A stretch of 64,000 nt of DNA from the NCBI RefSeq assembly GCF_001742745.1, contig NZ_MJAK01000005.1:1-64000 (forward strand). Direction: 5' to 3'. Both the position numbers and the translations under genes were made by a program. The notes under the pieces were generated by a model. The model did no database searches, had not been told where the DNA came from, and saw only the letters and a program-made list of their open reading frames with translations. The stretch comes from Curtobacterium sp. ER1/6. Lineage in GTDB: Bacteria > Actinomycetota > Actinomycetes > Actinomycetales > Microbacteriaceae. Positions within the stretch are counted from its first letter, which is position 1. Every line of letters begins with the position of its first letter. Of this stretch, positions 8,216 to 17,297 are shown piece by piece.

Positions 8216-9052
8216 TCAGAAGATCATCGGGCGGTCGTCGTCGAGCGAGGTCTCGAGGTCGAGGTCGACCGACACCGGCACGTGGTCGCTCGGCGCGTCG
8301 CCCTTCCGCTCGTCGCGGTGGATCGTCGCCGCCACGGTGACGTCGGCGAAGGCCTGGGACCCGAGGACGAAGTCGATCCGCATGCCCTCGTTGCGGGGGA
8401 AGCGGAGCTGCTTGTAGTCCCAGTACGTGTAGCCCTCGGGGACGATCGGACGGACCACGTCCTGCAACCCGCGGGCCTCGAACTCGCGGAAGGCCGCACG
8501 CTCCGGCTCGCTGACGTGCGTCGAGCCCTCGAACGCCCGGACGTCCCACACGTCGCGGTCGAGGGGCGCCACGTTCCAGTCGCCCATGAGTGCGAGCGGC
8601 GTCTCCGGCTCCGCGTCGAGCCACTCCGTCGTGCGGTCGGCCAGCTCGGCCAGCCAGTCGAGCTTGTACGTGTAGTGCGGGTCACCGAGCTCGCGGCCGT
8701 TCGGCACGTAGAGGCTCCACAGCCGGACGCCGTCGACGGTGACGCCCATCGCGCGGGCCTCGACCGGCAGGTCCGGGCCCTCGTGGCCCTTGAGGAAGCC
8801 CGGCTGGCCGGGGAAGTCGCGGGTGACGTCCTCCATCGGCAGCCGGCTGGCGAACGCGACGCCGTTCCACTGGTTCAGCCCGTGGGCCTCGACCTGGTAC
8901 CCGGCGGCCTCGAAGGCGTCGACCGGGAACTGCTCCGGCTTGCACTTGATCTCCTGCATGCCGAGGACGTCGACGTCCTCGCGCACCAGCCAGTCGACGA
9001 TCCGGCCCACTCGGGTGCGGACGGAGTTCACGTTCCAGGTCGCCACGCGCAT
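8216..9052 (-). CDS. xthA: Exodeoxyribonuclease III / AP endonuclease
   Basis: This 278-residue EEP-family nuclease repairs abasic sites and degrades one strand of duplex DNA from the 3' end. Catalytic landmarks are present: Asn in ATWNVNS (N7), metal-binding E34 in MQEIKCK, GDWNVAP in the middle and SDHVPVS near the end for the catalytic His. The ATG at 9052 begins the first conserved strand; an upstream extension to 9124 is unconserved. A TAGGTT box lies 7 nt before the ATG. It is monocistronic, facing the AEC gene end to end. Confidence 0.94.
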   Translation of the reverse strand: MRVATWNVNSVRTRVGRIVDWLVREDVDVLGMQEIKCKPEQFPVDAFEAAGYQVEAHGLNQWNGVAFASRLPMEDVTRDFPGQPGFLKGHEGPDLPVEARAMGVTVDGVRLWSLYVPNGRELGDPHYTYKLDWLAELADRTTEWLDAEPETPLALMGDWNVAPLDRDVWDVRAFEGSTHVSEPERAAFREFEARGLQDVVRPIVPEGYTYWDYKQLRFPRNEGMRIDFVLGSQAFADVTVAATIHRDERKGDAPSDHVPVSVDLDLETSLDDDRPMIF

Positions 9053-9059
9053 GGGATCG

Positions 9060-9065
9060 AACCTA
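9060..9065 (-). promoter_or_regulatory. -10 box TAGGTT of xthA
   Basis: Minus-strand TAGGTT, then seven bases, then ATG at 9052. It fits the leaderless layout. Confidence 0.5.
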
Positions 9066-9186
9066 CCGGTGGCGGCTGGCACGGGGGTCGGCGCGGCGGC
9101 CCGTGGCGTCGTGCGACACCGCACGTGTCGATCGACGCGCGGGATGTCGCGATCGCGGAGCGACCCCGAGCCGCCGCCGCCCCGCC

Positions 9187-9226
9187 CGGACCGCGCGGAC
9201 CGTGCGGACCGTGCGGACCGTCGGGC
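9187..9226. repeat. Short tandem repeat of GCGGACCGT
   Basis: Four imperfect copies of a 9-nt unit (CGGACCGCG, CGGACCGTG, CGGACCGTG, CGGACCGTC) lie just beyond the M23 peptidase stop. Their function is unknown; the copy number may vary. Confidence 0.55.
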
Positions 9227-10578
9227 TAGAAGCGGACGCCGCGCGCCGCCATGAACGGCGCCGGGTCGGTGGTCGCACCGTTGATGTGCACCTCGTAGTG
9301 CAGGTGGCAGCCGGTCGAGTTGCCGGTCGAGCCGACCAGCGCGATCAGCTGCCCCGCCGACACGCGCTGCCCGGGCGTCACGCGGAAGCCGCCGCTGACG
9401 ATGTGCCCGTACGCCGTCGCGACACCGCCGCCGTGGTTGATCCGCACGTAGTTGCCGTAGCCGCCGTACCAGCCCGCGTACTCGACCGTGCCGGCCGACG
9501 CGGCGACGATCGCGGTGGAGCAGCCGCTGGTGAGGTCGAGGCCGTCGTGCATGGTCCCGACGCCGGTGATGGGGTGGATACGGTAGCCGTACGGGCTGAT
9601 GACGTAGCCGCCGCCGGGACGGACCCAGCCGGTGCCCGAACCGGACCCGACGCCGCCGCCGCCGCCCGTGCCACCGACCGGGGCGCTCGTGCCGCCGCCA
9701 CCGCCACCGCCGGAGTTGGCCGCGGCCGCCACCTGGCGCTGCCGCTCGAGCTCACGCTGGCGGGCCGCCTCGGCCTCGCGCCGCTGCTTCTCCTCCGCCG
9801 CCTTGCGCTCGGCCTCGCCCTTGGCGAACTCGGCCTCGGTCCGGACCCGACCCGAGGTCAGCGTCGCGAGCTGGGCGTCGAGCCGCGCCTTGTTGGCCTG
9901 CTGCTCGGCGTAGGCGTCCTGCGCCTGGTCGGCAGCGGCCTGGGATGCCTGCATCTTCTCCTCGGCCTCGGCGGCGAGCTCCTTGAGCGCCTCGCTCGCC
10001 CGGTCCGCCTGTGCCGTCAGGGAGCGGGCCACCGCCGCGTCGGCCGTCGCCGCCGTCTCCACGCGCTCGGCCTGCTCGGAGAGCTTGCTGAGGGCGCCGA
10101 GGTCGTACAGCAGGTCACGGGCGTCCTCGCCCTCGGCCAGCACGGACGCGGTGACGTCCGCGCCGCCGTGCCGTGCCATCTGCGCGGCGAACTGCCCCGC
10201 CTGGGCGGCACTGCGCTCGGCGACCTCGGCGTGCTCGTCGGCGTCGGAGCGGAGGCGCTGCTCCTTCGCGGCGGCGTCCTGTGCCTCGCTCTGGGCGGCG
10301 AAGAACTCGTCGCCGAGGCGCTTCGCCTCGGCCTCGGCCGCTGCGACCTCGTCCTCGAGCCCGGAGATGATGCCCCGGATCTCGGTGATCTGCTCCTGCT
10401 TCGCCGACTCCTGACCGCGAGCGGCCATGACGTCGTCCCACGAGGGGTACTTCGCGGCGCTCGCGCTCGGAGCGTCGACGAGCACCGTCGCGAGCAGACC
10501 GGTCAGGGCGAGCCCGGTGGCGAGCAGACGGAGACGGACGATCGGACGCGGGGCGCTGTGGCTTGTGGGACGAGTCAC
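9226..10578 (-). CDS. Secreted M23 (LytM-type) endopeptidase with coiled coil
   Basis: A 450-residue exported protein. An N-terminal signal (LLATGLALTGLLATVLVDAPSA) precedes a long Glu/Ala/Gln-rich coiled coil (about 40-290), a Gly-rich linker and a C-terminal M23 domain. The domain retains MHDGLDLTSGC and HLHYEVHING, the zinc-binding motifs. The layout resembles RipA- and EnvC-type cell-wall hydrolases or their activators, acting in peptidoglycan remodelling near division. The start is uncertain: GTG 10578 lies 7 nt after a TAGGCT box and is preferred; an ATG at 10596 is also open. Confidence 0.9.
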   Translation of the reverse strand: MTRPTSHSAPRPIVRLRLLATGLALTGLLATVLVDAPSASAAKYPSWDDVMAARGQESAKQEQITEIRGIISGLEDEVAAAEAEAKRLGDEFFAAQSEAQDAAAKEQRLRSDADEHAEVAERSAAQAGQFAAQMARHGGADVTASVLAEGEDARDLLYDLGALSKLSEQAERVETAATADAAVARSLTAQADRASEALKELAAEAEEKMQASQAAADQAQDAYAEQQANKARLDAQLATLTSGRVRTEAEFAKGEAERKAAEEKQRREAEAARQRELERQRQVAAAANSGGGGGGGTSAPVGGTGGGGGVGSGSGTGWVRPGGGYVISPYGYRIHPITGVGTMHDGLDLTSGCSTAIVAASAGTVEYAGWYGGYGNYVRINHGGGVATAYGHIVSGGFRVTPGQRVSAGQLIALVGSTGNSTGCHLHYEVHINGATTDPAPFMAARGVRF

Positions 10579-10585
10579 GGGCACG

Positions 10586-10591
10586 AGCCTA
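10586..10591 (-). promoter_or_regulatory. -10 box TAGGCT of the M23 peptidase gene
   Basis: TAGGCT (within TATAGGCT) is followed by seven bases and a GTG start at 10578, consistent with leaderless transcription. Confidence 0.45.
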
Positions 10592-10651
10592 TACATCCGT
10601 ACAGGCGATCCGACACGCCGCCGCGCCGACTGTGGAGAACTCCCGTCCCAC

Positions 10652-12328
10652 TCAGAAGCCGCGCTCGCGCCGGATCCGGTCGGCGCTGCCCACCACGTCG
10701 CGCTGCAGGACGGCGGCGCCTGCGGTCCCGGCGTAGTCGTAGACATCGAAGCCCGTGCAGTGGGTGATCGACGCGGGGGCACCGAGCGAGTCCTCCACCG
10801 CGGTGGTCCAGAGGTCGTTCGCGCCGATCACGACGAAGGTCGGCGTCGCGTCCCGGTAGGCACCGAGGTCGACGAGCCACGGGTACGTCTCGAAGGTGTC
10901 CCGCACCTGCAGCAGGTCGACGTCGCTCTCGGCGTAGGCCGCCAGGGGGCGGACGGTCCAGAACTGCCCGACCCCGGTGACGTGCCGTCCGTCGGCCCAG
11001 CGGTCCAGGCACGCGGCGGGCGCGTACCGGGCGTTCGCGACGGCCGCGACGGTGCCCGGGGCGACCGCGACCCCGGCGACCAGGACGACGGCCGCCGCGA
11101 CGGCAACGACGAGCCGCACGCCCCGTCGGGGTCGGTGCACCCGGGTCCGGCGCACGGCCGAGCGGACGAGCTCGGCGACCGCGACGAGCGCGAGCAGCGG
11201 CGCGGTCACGATCGGCTCGAGGTAGCGCGGCGTCTGCGACCCGGCGACGACCACGCCGACCGACACCGCCACGATCGTCACGAGCGGCAGCAGGGTCGCC
11301 ACGAGGACCGTCCGCGCGGTCCGGACCCGCCAGGCCCAGACCGTCCCGCCGACCGCGAGCACCAGGCCCGCGAAGAGCAGCAGCAGTTCGGCGTCGCCCC
11401 GGGCCGACCCCGCCCGGTCGTCGGTGAGCGCCGCGAAGAACGCCAGCGTCCGTCCCGCCTGGTCCGGGTGCACGTACGTCGACGGGTCCAGCGAGACGAA
11501 CGGGGCGAGCGGGATCCGGAGCAGGTAGCCGACGACGGCGCCGGCGACGAGCACGCCGGAGGTCCACGCCGCCGGCCGCCACGGCACCCGACCGGCGAGG
11601 GAGAGCAGCGCGAGGGTCACGACGACCGGGGCCGCCGACCACGGGACGTACAGCGGGTTCGACGCCGTCGTGCAGGCCGCGACGAGTCCGAGGACGACGA
11701 GGACGGTCACCGTCGCGCGACCGGTCCGCACCGTGCGGAGCACGAGCACGGCCGTGCCGAGCATCGCGAGCAGGGCACCGTAGTAGTAGGTCGTGGTGAG
11801 CAGCAGCGACCCGAGCTCGAGCGAGGTCGCGGTCGCGGTGTACTCGGTGAGCACCAGCGCCGTCACGAACCCGAGCGCGAGCGCGGACACCGCGATCCGG
11901 GCGGACCGACGGGCGGCCGGCATGAGCTCGTTCGCGGCGGCGCGGACCAGGGCGTAGACGGCGAGCAGCACGAGGACGCCGTTGAGCGCCAGGGCCTGCT
12001 GGGGCGTCCCCGTCACCAGGGAGCAGAGCAGGTAGACCGGCAGTTCCGGGAAGAAGAACAGTGCCGGGGACATCGCCCACTCGAACGGCTGCCCGAGCCG
12101 GATCGAGCGTTCGACGAGCGGCAGCAGGACCGAGTCGCCGTCGTACCAGAGCAGGGCGACCCGGTCGGTGGCCATGACGTGTCCGAGGGCGATGACGGAC
12201 AGGGCCAGCGCGACGGCGGCGCCCAGTGCCTCCCGTCCGACCGCGGGCCACGCACGGTGCGCGGGCCGGCCGTCGGACGGGACCACGGCGGTGTCGCGGC
12301 CGGTCGGTCCGGGCACGACTGGTGGCAT
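10652..12328 (-). CDS. Large polytopic membrane protein, unknown function
   Basis: A 558-residue protein with roughly ten hydrophobic segments from residue 35 to 430 and a C-terminal soluble part of about 120 residues. Early Asp residues sit in the first outer loop (LLWYDGDSVLLPLVERS), which is reminiscent of GT-C fold glycosyltransferases that use polyprenyl-linked sugars, but no family signature is decisive. The C-terminal part has conserved-looking ANDLWTTAVEDS. A TACGCT box 6 nt before the ATG at 12328 suggests a leaderless message. It is divergent from pyrE. Confidence 0.75.
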   Translation of the reverse strand: MPPVVPGPTGRDTAVVPSDGRPAHRAWPAVGREALGAAVALALSVIALGHVMATDRVALLWYDGDSVLLPLVERSIRLGQPFEWAMSPALFFFPELPVYLLCSLVTGTPQQALALNGVLVLLAVYALVRAAANELMPAARRSARIAVSALALGFVTALVLTEYTATATSLELGSLLLTTTYYYGALLAMLGTAVLVLRTVRTGRATVTVLVVLGLVAACTTASNPLYVPWSAAPVVVTLALLSLAGRVPWRPAAWTSGVLVAGAVVGYLLRIPLAPFVSLDPSTYVHPDQAGRTLAFFAALTDDRAGSARGDAELLLLFAGLVLAVGGTVWAWRVRTARTVLVATLLPLVTIVAVSVGVVVAGSQTPRYLEPIVTAPLLALVAVAELVRSAVRRTRVHRPRRGVRLVVAVAAAVVLVAGVAVAPGTVAAVANARYAPAACLDRWADGRHVTGVGQFWTVRPLAAYAESDVDLLQVRDTFETYPWLVDLGAYRDATPTFVVIGANDLWTTAVEDSLGAPASITHCTGFDVYDYAGTAGAAVLQRDVVGSADRIRRERGF

Positions 12329-12334
12329 GCCCGG

Positions 12335-12340
12335 AGCGTA
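12335..12340 (-). promoter_or_regulatory. -10 box TACGCT of the membrane protein gene
   Basis: TACGCT, six bases, ATG at 12328. The same hexamer and spacing occur before the genes starting at 23437, 24282 and 41729. Confidence 0.5.
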
Positions 12341-12427
12341 CCGAGCGTGCCGGAGCGCCGCCTGCGGGTGGGGTTGCGGCGCCCTCCTCGGGTGCGATCC
12401 GAGGCCGACCGACTACCCTTGTGCGCT

Positions 12428-12979
12428 GTGACCGACACGCGCGACCAGCTGATCCAGCACATCTCCGACGATGCGGTGTTCCACGGCGACTTCACGCTGA
12501 CCAGTGGCAAGCAGGCGTCGTACTACATCGACCTCCGCAAGGTGAGCCTCGACCACCGCGTCGCACCGCTCATCGGCCAGGTCATGACGGACCTGCTCCA
12601 GCAGGTCCCCGACGTCGACGCCGTCGGCGGGCTGACCATGGGCGCGGACCCGATCGCGAGCGCCGTGCTGCACCAGGCCGCCGCGCGGGGGCTGTCCTAC
12701 GACGCCTTCGTCGTGCGCAAGGAGCCGAAGGACCACGGTCGCGGTCGGCAGGTCGAGGGCCCCGACGTCCGCGGCAAGCGCGTCGTCGTGCTCGAGGACA
12801 CCTCCACCACCGGCGGCTCGCCGCTCAAGGCCGCCGAGGCGCTCGAGCGCGAGGGTGCGGTCATCGCGGCCGTCGCCGTCGTCGTGGACCGCGACACGGG
12901 CGCGAAGGAGCGCATCGAGGCGGCCGGCTACCCCTACTTCGCAGCGATCGGACTGGCCGACCTGGGGCTGAGCGCGTGA
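12428..12979 (+). CDS. pyrE: Orotate phosphoribosyltransferase
   Basis: This 183-residue enzyme makes orotidine 5'-phosphate from orotate and PRPP in pyrimidine synthesis. The PRPP loop VVVLEDTSTTGGSP (about 118-131) and the substrate region TLTSGKQASYYID near residue 24 are intact. The GTG start at 12428 is 8 nt after TACCCT and lacks a ribosome site, so a leaderless message is likely. The last bases overlap the next gene (GTGA), implying translational coupling to the septum-formation-domain protein. Confidence 0.95.
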   Translation: MTDTRDQLIQHISDDAVFHGDFTLTSGKQASYYIDLRKVSLDHRVAPLIGQVMTDLLQQVPDVDAVGGLTMGADPIASAVLHQAAARGLSYDAFVVRKEPKDHGRGRQVEGPDVRGKRVVVLEDTSTTGGSPLKAAEALEREGAVIAAVAVVVDRDTGAKERIEAAGYPYFAAIGLADLGLSA

Positions 12980-15141
12980 CCGGGGAGCGTCCGGAGGACG
13001 CGCGCGGGCCCGAGGACGGCGCCGGACCGGCAGACGGGTCCGACGACGGCCGGGAGGCTCGTGGCACGTCCGCCCCGGACGCTCCGTTCCGCGGACTGCG
13101 CAGCGCAGCCGACATCTTCGGTGCGCCGCGCGGTGCCGACGAGTGGCCCTCGCGCCGCGAGCGGCGCGAGGCCGAGCGGGCCGCCCGCGAGACGGGCGCA
13201 CCGCTGCCGGAGCCGTTCGAGCCGGTGACCGACGAGGCGTCCGCTGCTCCTGCCGATGGGGACGGCACCGGGGCTGGGGCTGGGGCTGCGCCTGCCGCCC
13301 CGCGTGCGTCCGACCCCGAGGACGCCGGTGCCACCCAGGCGATCCCGATGGGCGACGAGCTCCGCGAGGCCTCGCTCAACCCGCAGGCCGCGGCCGAGCA
13401 CGAGCGCGAGACCCTCGGCGAGCGCATCCCGCCCGCCGCCCCCGTGCCGCCGTCGACCACGGCGTCGCACCCGTCGTCGATCTCCCTGCCGACCGCGATG
13501 CACAGCCGCGACCAGCGCGCCGCGGAGAACCGCGCGGTCGACGAGGAACGCCGCCGCCTCGACCCGTTCGGGCAGGGACGTACGGACGTCGACTGGCTCG
13601 GCCGGGCGACCGGGCCGGGGCCGGCGGCGCCGACCCCCACCCCGACCGGACCGGTGGCGCAGCCGATCGGTGTCGGGAGCGTGCTGCCGACGGCGCCCGT
13701 CGCGCCGACGAACGAGCCGCCGAGCTTCACCGAGCTGCTGCGGCTGCAGGGCGAGGACGACCCCGCCGCGACGGGCGGGACGGATCGGCCGTTCGACTGG
13801 GCGGTCCGGGACGACGAGGCCGGCGAGGTCCCCACGGCGCTCACCACCGATCGCTTCGACACGACGGCCCTCGGGGCTGCGGCCGGCGGGGCTGCGGCCG
13901 CCGGGGTCGGGTCGTGGTCGCTGTCCGCGGAGGCGGATCCGGAGGACGACGTCGTTCCCGGGGAGACCGCCGACGCTGCTGACACTGCTGTCGCTGCGGC
14001 CCGGTCGCCCGAGTCCCCGTCGCCCGCGGAGTCCGACCCGGTGACCCCCGCGCCGGTTGCGGCAGCGGCGACCCCGTGGTGGGCCGAGCCCGCCACGGCC
14101 GCCGTGCCGCCGACCGCCGCACAGCCCTCCGTCGAGCCCACCGCCGCTGCCACCGCCGCCGCGGACACCGCTGCCGCGGGCGCCACCGCCGAGGGACCGG
14201 CCGCCGGGCGACCGGCTGCCGATCGACTGCCGGCCGCGGCGCCGGAGGACCTCGACCAGTCCGAGTGGGACGGGCGCGAGACGAGCGACACGAGCGCGAT
14301 CAAGGACCTGTTCGGCACCGAGGCCGTCGGGCAGCTCGGCGAGACCGGCTACGACCCGCACGACTCCGGGACGCGCATGATGCCCGCCGTCGGTGCCGAC
14401 CAGCACCGTGACCCGGCCGTCGCCCGCGCGGCGGGCCCGGGCGGCGCGTCCACCGGCTCGACCCCCGGCCCGGACCGCGACAACTTCATCAACGAGGGCT
14501 TCGGCCGTCTGCGGAACGAGGGCAGGCGCGGCAAGCAGCTGCTCGTCGTCGCGGCGGTCGTGCTCATCGTCGTCCTGCTCGTCGCCGTCTTCGGCCTGAC
14601 GAAGTGGATCCTCGGCAGCTCGATCAGCGAGGAGCGCGCTGCCGCACCCACCGCGACCGCGACCTCGGCCGCGTCCGCCCCCGCCGAGTCGACGACCCCG
14701 TCACCGACGCAGGAGGCCGCGGCCCCGTCGGCGCCGCCGCAGACGCTGCAGTTCGCGACGACCCCGGCGACGCCCGGCGAGCACGCGTGGACCGAGCTGG
14801 CCGGCGGGGAGTGCCTGTCGCCCTTCACGGACGCCTGGGCGCAGACCTTCACGGTCGTCGACTGCTCGGCCGCGCACGCCGCGCAGCTGACGGCCCGGGT
14901 GCAGCTGGAGGCGGGGCAGTGGCCCGGCCAGGAGGCGCTCGCCGCCCAGGCCTCCCAGCTGTGCCAGAGCTCGCAGGCGATCGACACCGCCGCCGCTGCC
15001 GGGTTCGGCGACGTGCAGGTGCAGGGCTCGTACGCGCCCGACCAGAGCACGTGGGACCGCGGCGACACCTTCATCTCGTGCTTCGCCACCCGCTCGTCGG
15101 GGCAGCCCCTGACCGGTTCCCTCGCCCCCACCGGCACCTGA
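12976..15141 (+). CDS. Single-pass membrane protein with septum-formation domain
   Basis: This 721-residue protein starts with GTG overlapping the pyrE stop. Residues 1-515 are an acidic, Ala/Pro/Thr-rich, low-complexity cytoplasmic region with few predicted folds; the segment RSAADIFGAPRGADEWPSRR near 35-55 stands out as ordered. One membrane helix (about 519-541) leads to an outer linker and a C-terminal domain (about 590-700) like the actinobacterial septum-formation domain (PF13845-like), with two or more Cys (GGECLSPF, TVVDCSAAH, SQLCQSS, FISCFATRS). A role at the division septum or cell wall is family inference. The long disordered tail is unusual and could recruit partners. Confidence 0.82.
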   Translation: MTGERPEDARGPEDGAGPADGSDDGREARGTSAPDAPFRGLRSAADIFGAPRGADEWPSRRERREAERAARETGAPLPEPFEPVTDEASAAPADGDGTGAGAGAAPAAPRASDPEDAGATQAIPMGDELREASLNPQAAAEHERETLGERIPPAAPVPPSTTASHPSSISLPTAMHSRDQRAAENRAVDEERRRLDPFGQGRTDVDWLGRATGPGPAAPTPTPTGPVAQPIGVGSVLPTAPVAPTNEPPSFTELLRLQGEDDPAATGGTDRPFDWAVRDDEAGEVPTALTTDRFDTTALGAAAGGAAAAGVGSWSLSAEADPEDDVVPGETADAADTAVAAARSPESPSPAESDPVTPAPVAAAATPWWAEPATAAVPPTAAQPSVEPTAAATAAADTAAAGATAEGPAAGRPAADRLPAAAPEDLDQSEWDGRETSDTSAIKDLFGTEAVGQLGETGYDPHDSGTRMMPAVGADQHRDPAVARAAGPGGASTGSTPGPDRDNFINEGFGRLRNEGRRGKQLLVVAAVVLIVVLLVAVFGLTKWILGSSISEERAAAPTATATSAASAPAESTTPSPTQEAAAPSAPPQTLQFATTPATPGEHAWTELAGGECLSPFTDAWAQTFTVVDCSAAHAAQLTARVQLEAGQWPGQEALAAQASQLCQSSQAIDTAAAAGFGDVQVQGSYAPDQSTWDRGDTFISCFATRSSGQPLTGSLAPTGT

Positions 15142-15168
15142 CCGAGGTCCCTCCTCCTTCCGCAACAC

Positions 15169-15224
15169 GCAACGTCGGCGGTTTCTCGCAGCGACATTCC
15201 GCTGCGAGCAACCGCCGACGTTGC
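15169..15224. terminator. Strong 25-bp stem between convergent genes
   Basis: Left arm 15169-15193 and right arm 15200-15224 pair with a single mismatch around ACATTC. The arms begin GCAACGTCGGCGGTT. It lies between two stop codons and can terminate both strands. A degenerate relative is at 22535. Confidence 0.75.
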
Positions 15225-15267
15225 GTTTCGCGAGCCCCGCGCGAGCCCCGCGCGAGGCCCGGGAGGG

Positions 15268-16221
15268 TCAGGACGCGGCGGGCACCGCGGCCGAGGCCTC
15301 GTCGAGCGTCCGGAGCTCCTCGGCGCTGAGCTCGAGGTCGGCCGACGCCAGGAGGGCCGGGAGCTGCTCGGTGTTCCGGGCGCTGGCGATCGGCGCCACG
15401 ACGTCCGGCTGCGCCTGCAGCCACGCGAGGGCGACCGAGGCGATCTCGGCCTCGTGCTCCTCGGCGATGCGGGAGAGGGCGTCGACGACCGCGAGGCCCT
15501 CGTCCGAGAAGTACCCCGACACCTGCCCCTCGCGGTCCTTGCCGGCGAAGTCCTCCTTCGTGCGGTACTTGCCGGTGAGGAACCCGGCGGCCAGGGCGAA
15601 GTACGGCACGACCCCGAGCCCCTCGGAGGCGGCGAGCGGGGCGATGTCCGACTCGTACGGCTCGCGGGTGACGAGGTTGTAGTGCGGCTGGATCGCGACG
15701 GGCAGCGCCAGGCCGTCCTCCTTCGCGATGCGGATCCACTCCTCGGCCCGGGCGCGCGAGTAGTTCGAGATCGCCGTGTAGCGGACGAGGCCCTCCTGCA
15801 CGAGCTGGTCGAACGCGCGCACGGTCTCCTCGAGCGGGGTGTCCTGGTCGTCGAAGTGCGCGTAGTACAGGTCGATCCGGTCGGTGCCGAGGCGCTCCAG
15901 GCTCGCGCGGGCCGCCGCGGCGACGTTCGCGGCGGACAGGCCGCTGTACTGCGGGTGCTGCGAGACCTTCGTCGCGACCACGACGTCGTCGCGCTTGCCC
16001 GACGCCCGGAGCCACGAGCCGATGACGCGCTCGGACTCGCCGCCCTCGTTGCCGGGGGCCCAGGCGGAGTACACGTCGGCGGTGTCGACGAAGTCGCCGC
16101 CGGCACCGGCGTACGCGTCGAGGACCCGGTGCGAGGTCTGCTCGTCGGCGGTCCAGCCGAAGACGTTGCCGCCGAGGGCGAGGGGGAACACGTGCAGGTC
16201 GCTGGTTCCGATGCGGGGCAT
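15268..16221 (-). CDS. Aldo/keto reductase
   Basis: A 317-residue NADPH-dependent (alpha/beta)8 oxidoreductase. Landmarks are ALGGNVFGW, DTADVYSAW with the catalytic Asp and Tyr, VVATKVSQ for the Lys and LYYAHFDDQDTP for the His, then the C-terminal SARNTEQLPALL cofactor region. Family members reduce aldehydes and ketones; the YghZ/Gpr69A-like layout suggests general aldehyde detoxification, without specific proof. AAAGGA is well placed before the ATG at 16221. The gene starts about 83 bp from the divergent HEAT-repeat gene. Confidence 0.9.
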   Translation of the reverse strand: MPRIGTSDLHVFPLALGGNVFGWTADEQTSHRVLDAYAGAGGDFVDTADVYSAWAPGNEGGESERVIGSWLRASGKRDDVVVATKVSQHPQYSGLSAANVAAAARASLERLGTDRIDLYYAHFDDQDTPLEETVRAFDQLVQEGLVRYTAISNYSRARAEEWIRIAKEDGLALPVAIQPHYNLVTREPYESDIAPLAASEGLGVVPYFALAAGFLTGKYRTKEDFAGKDREGQVSGYFSDEGLAVVDALSRIAEEHEAEIASVALAWLQAQPDVVAPIASARNTEQLPALLASADLELSAEELRTLDEASAAVPAAS

Positions 16222-16303
16222 GGCGATTCCTTTCACTGCGGTACGGATCCCGTCCACGCTATGCCTGCGGGTGCCGTGCAGGCTGAGGGGTTTCGATGGA
16301 CGG

Positions 16304-16948
16304 ATGACCGCCCTCGCCGACGCCCTCACCGACCCCCGCTCGTCTGCCCGACTCCGTGCCGTTATGGCCGCCGGCACCGAGGCGGACCCGTCCGACCTCG
16401 ACGTGCTCGTCGAACGGTGCGCGGTCGAGCCGGACCTGCAGGTGCGCGAGGCACTGACCTGGTCCCTCGTCCGCCTGCCCGACGAGGTCGTCGTCCCGCG
16501 CCTGGTCGGCGAGCTCGGGCGACCGGAGGCGCAGGCGCGGTCGCAGGCCCTCCACACGCTGTCGAAGATCCGCGACGGGTCCGTGTACCCGGAGGTCGCG
16601 GAACGGCTCGGTGACGACGACCCGGGTGTGCGCCGGATCGCCTGGCGTGCCGCGGTGCTGCTCGCGCCCGACGAGGAGCGCCCCGCGCTCGCCAGACGGC
16701 TGGCCCGCGAGCTCGGGCAGGGCGACCGCGAGACCCGGCTGGCGCTGAGCCGCGCACTCGTCAGCCTCGGCGAGGACGTGGTCGCCCCGGTCCTGGCCGA
16801 CGCGTCGGACCGTCGCGGCGAGGCCGTCCGCGAGCACGTCGCCGAGACCGAGCGGCTCCTCGTCGACCCGGACGCCGGATCGGCGCTCGCGCTGGAACGC
16901 GCACGACGCGAGATGGCGCTGGGACGCGGGAAGCGCGCCTCCGGGTGA
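16304..16948 (+). CDS. HEAT-repeat protein
   Basis: A 214-residue all-helical protein built from roughly five HEAT-like repeats of 30-32 residues, each with a V.P.L...L....P.VR..A.. pattern (for example VVPRLVGELGRPEAQARSQA and VYPEVAERLGDDDPGVRRIA). Such repeats form protein-binding scaffolds; the PBS-lyase HEAT group is closest. There are no signal or membrane segments. TTCGAT lies 6 nt before ATG 16304. A 48-bp palindrome follows the stop by 6 bp. Confidence 0.82.
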   Translation: MTALADALTDPRSSARLRAVMAAGTEADPSDLDVLVERCAVEPDLQVREALTWSLVRLPDEVVVPRLVGELGRPEAQARSQALHTLSKIRDGSVYPEVAERLGDDDPGVRRIAWRAAVLLAPDEERPALARRLARELGQGDRETRLALSRALVSLGEDVVAPVLADASDRRGEAVREHVAETERLLVDPDAGSALALERARREMALGRGKRASG

Positions 16949-16954
16949 CCACCC

Positions 16955-17002
16955 GACGGACGGGAGGCCCGTGGCGACGCCGCCACGGGCCTCCCGTCCG
17001 TC
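16955..17002 (+). terminator. 48-bp palindrome after the HEAT-repeat gene
   Basis: Arms 16955-16976 and 16981-17002 are perfectly complementary around ACGC. The arm sequence is identical to that at 2375 (GACGGACGGGAGGCCCGTGG), 14.5 kb away. Confidence 0.8.
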
Positions 17003-17120
17003 GATGGGTCACGCCGACTGCGCGCGGACGGTTCCGGGGCGGGCCGCGGAAGACCCGGATTCGGGCCGCCGAAGAGGCCGGATCGGCTTGCGTGCGCGGA
17101 TCACGGCACGGCAGGGTGGG

Positions 17121-17232
17121 GGTCGAAGGGGAGTAGCTCCCAACGCGTGCATCGACACACTGGCCATCACGACGATCGGCCCGGTGCACCACCCGTGCGG
17201 TCCCACCCGCCGGGCGAGCGAGACCTTCGGCC
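17121..17232 (+). ncRNA. yybP-ykoY manganese riboswitch
   Basis: The leader of the CaCA exchanger gene carries both conserved blocks of this class: GGGGAGUAG at 17128-17136 and GAGCGAGACCUUCGG at 17216-17230. The basal stem forms exactly, 17121-17129 with 17224-17232 (nine pairs, one G-U). An inner GCCCGG/CCGGGC stem (17179-17184 with 17210-17215) fits the second arm. CACAC at 17156-17160 is at the expected place of the other metal-binding loop. CUUCGG 17225-17230 can instead pair with CCGAAG 17244-17249, giving an alternative hairpin that would open the basal stem. Known members sense Mn2+ and raise expression of metal exporters. Confidence 0.88.
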
Positions 17233-17297
17233 GTCCTGCCGTGCCGAAGCGCTCCCACCCCTGCGCGATCGGTGCGGCCCGACCAAGGGACCATCCC

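Noticed and set aside
9187-9226. A CRISPR-like or satellite array
   Set aside because: The units are only 9 nt, adjacent with no spacers; it is a simple tandem repeat.
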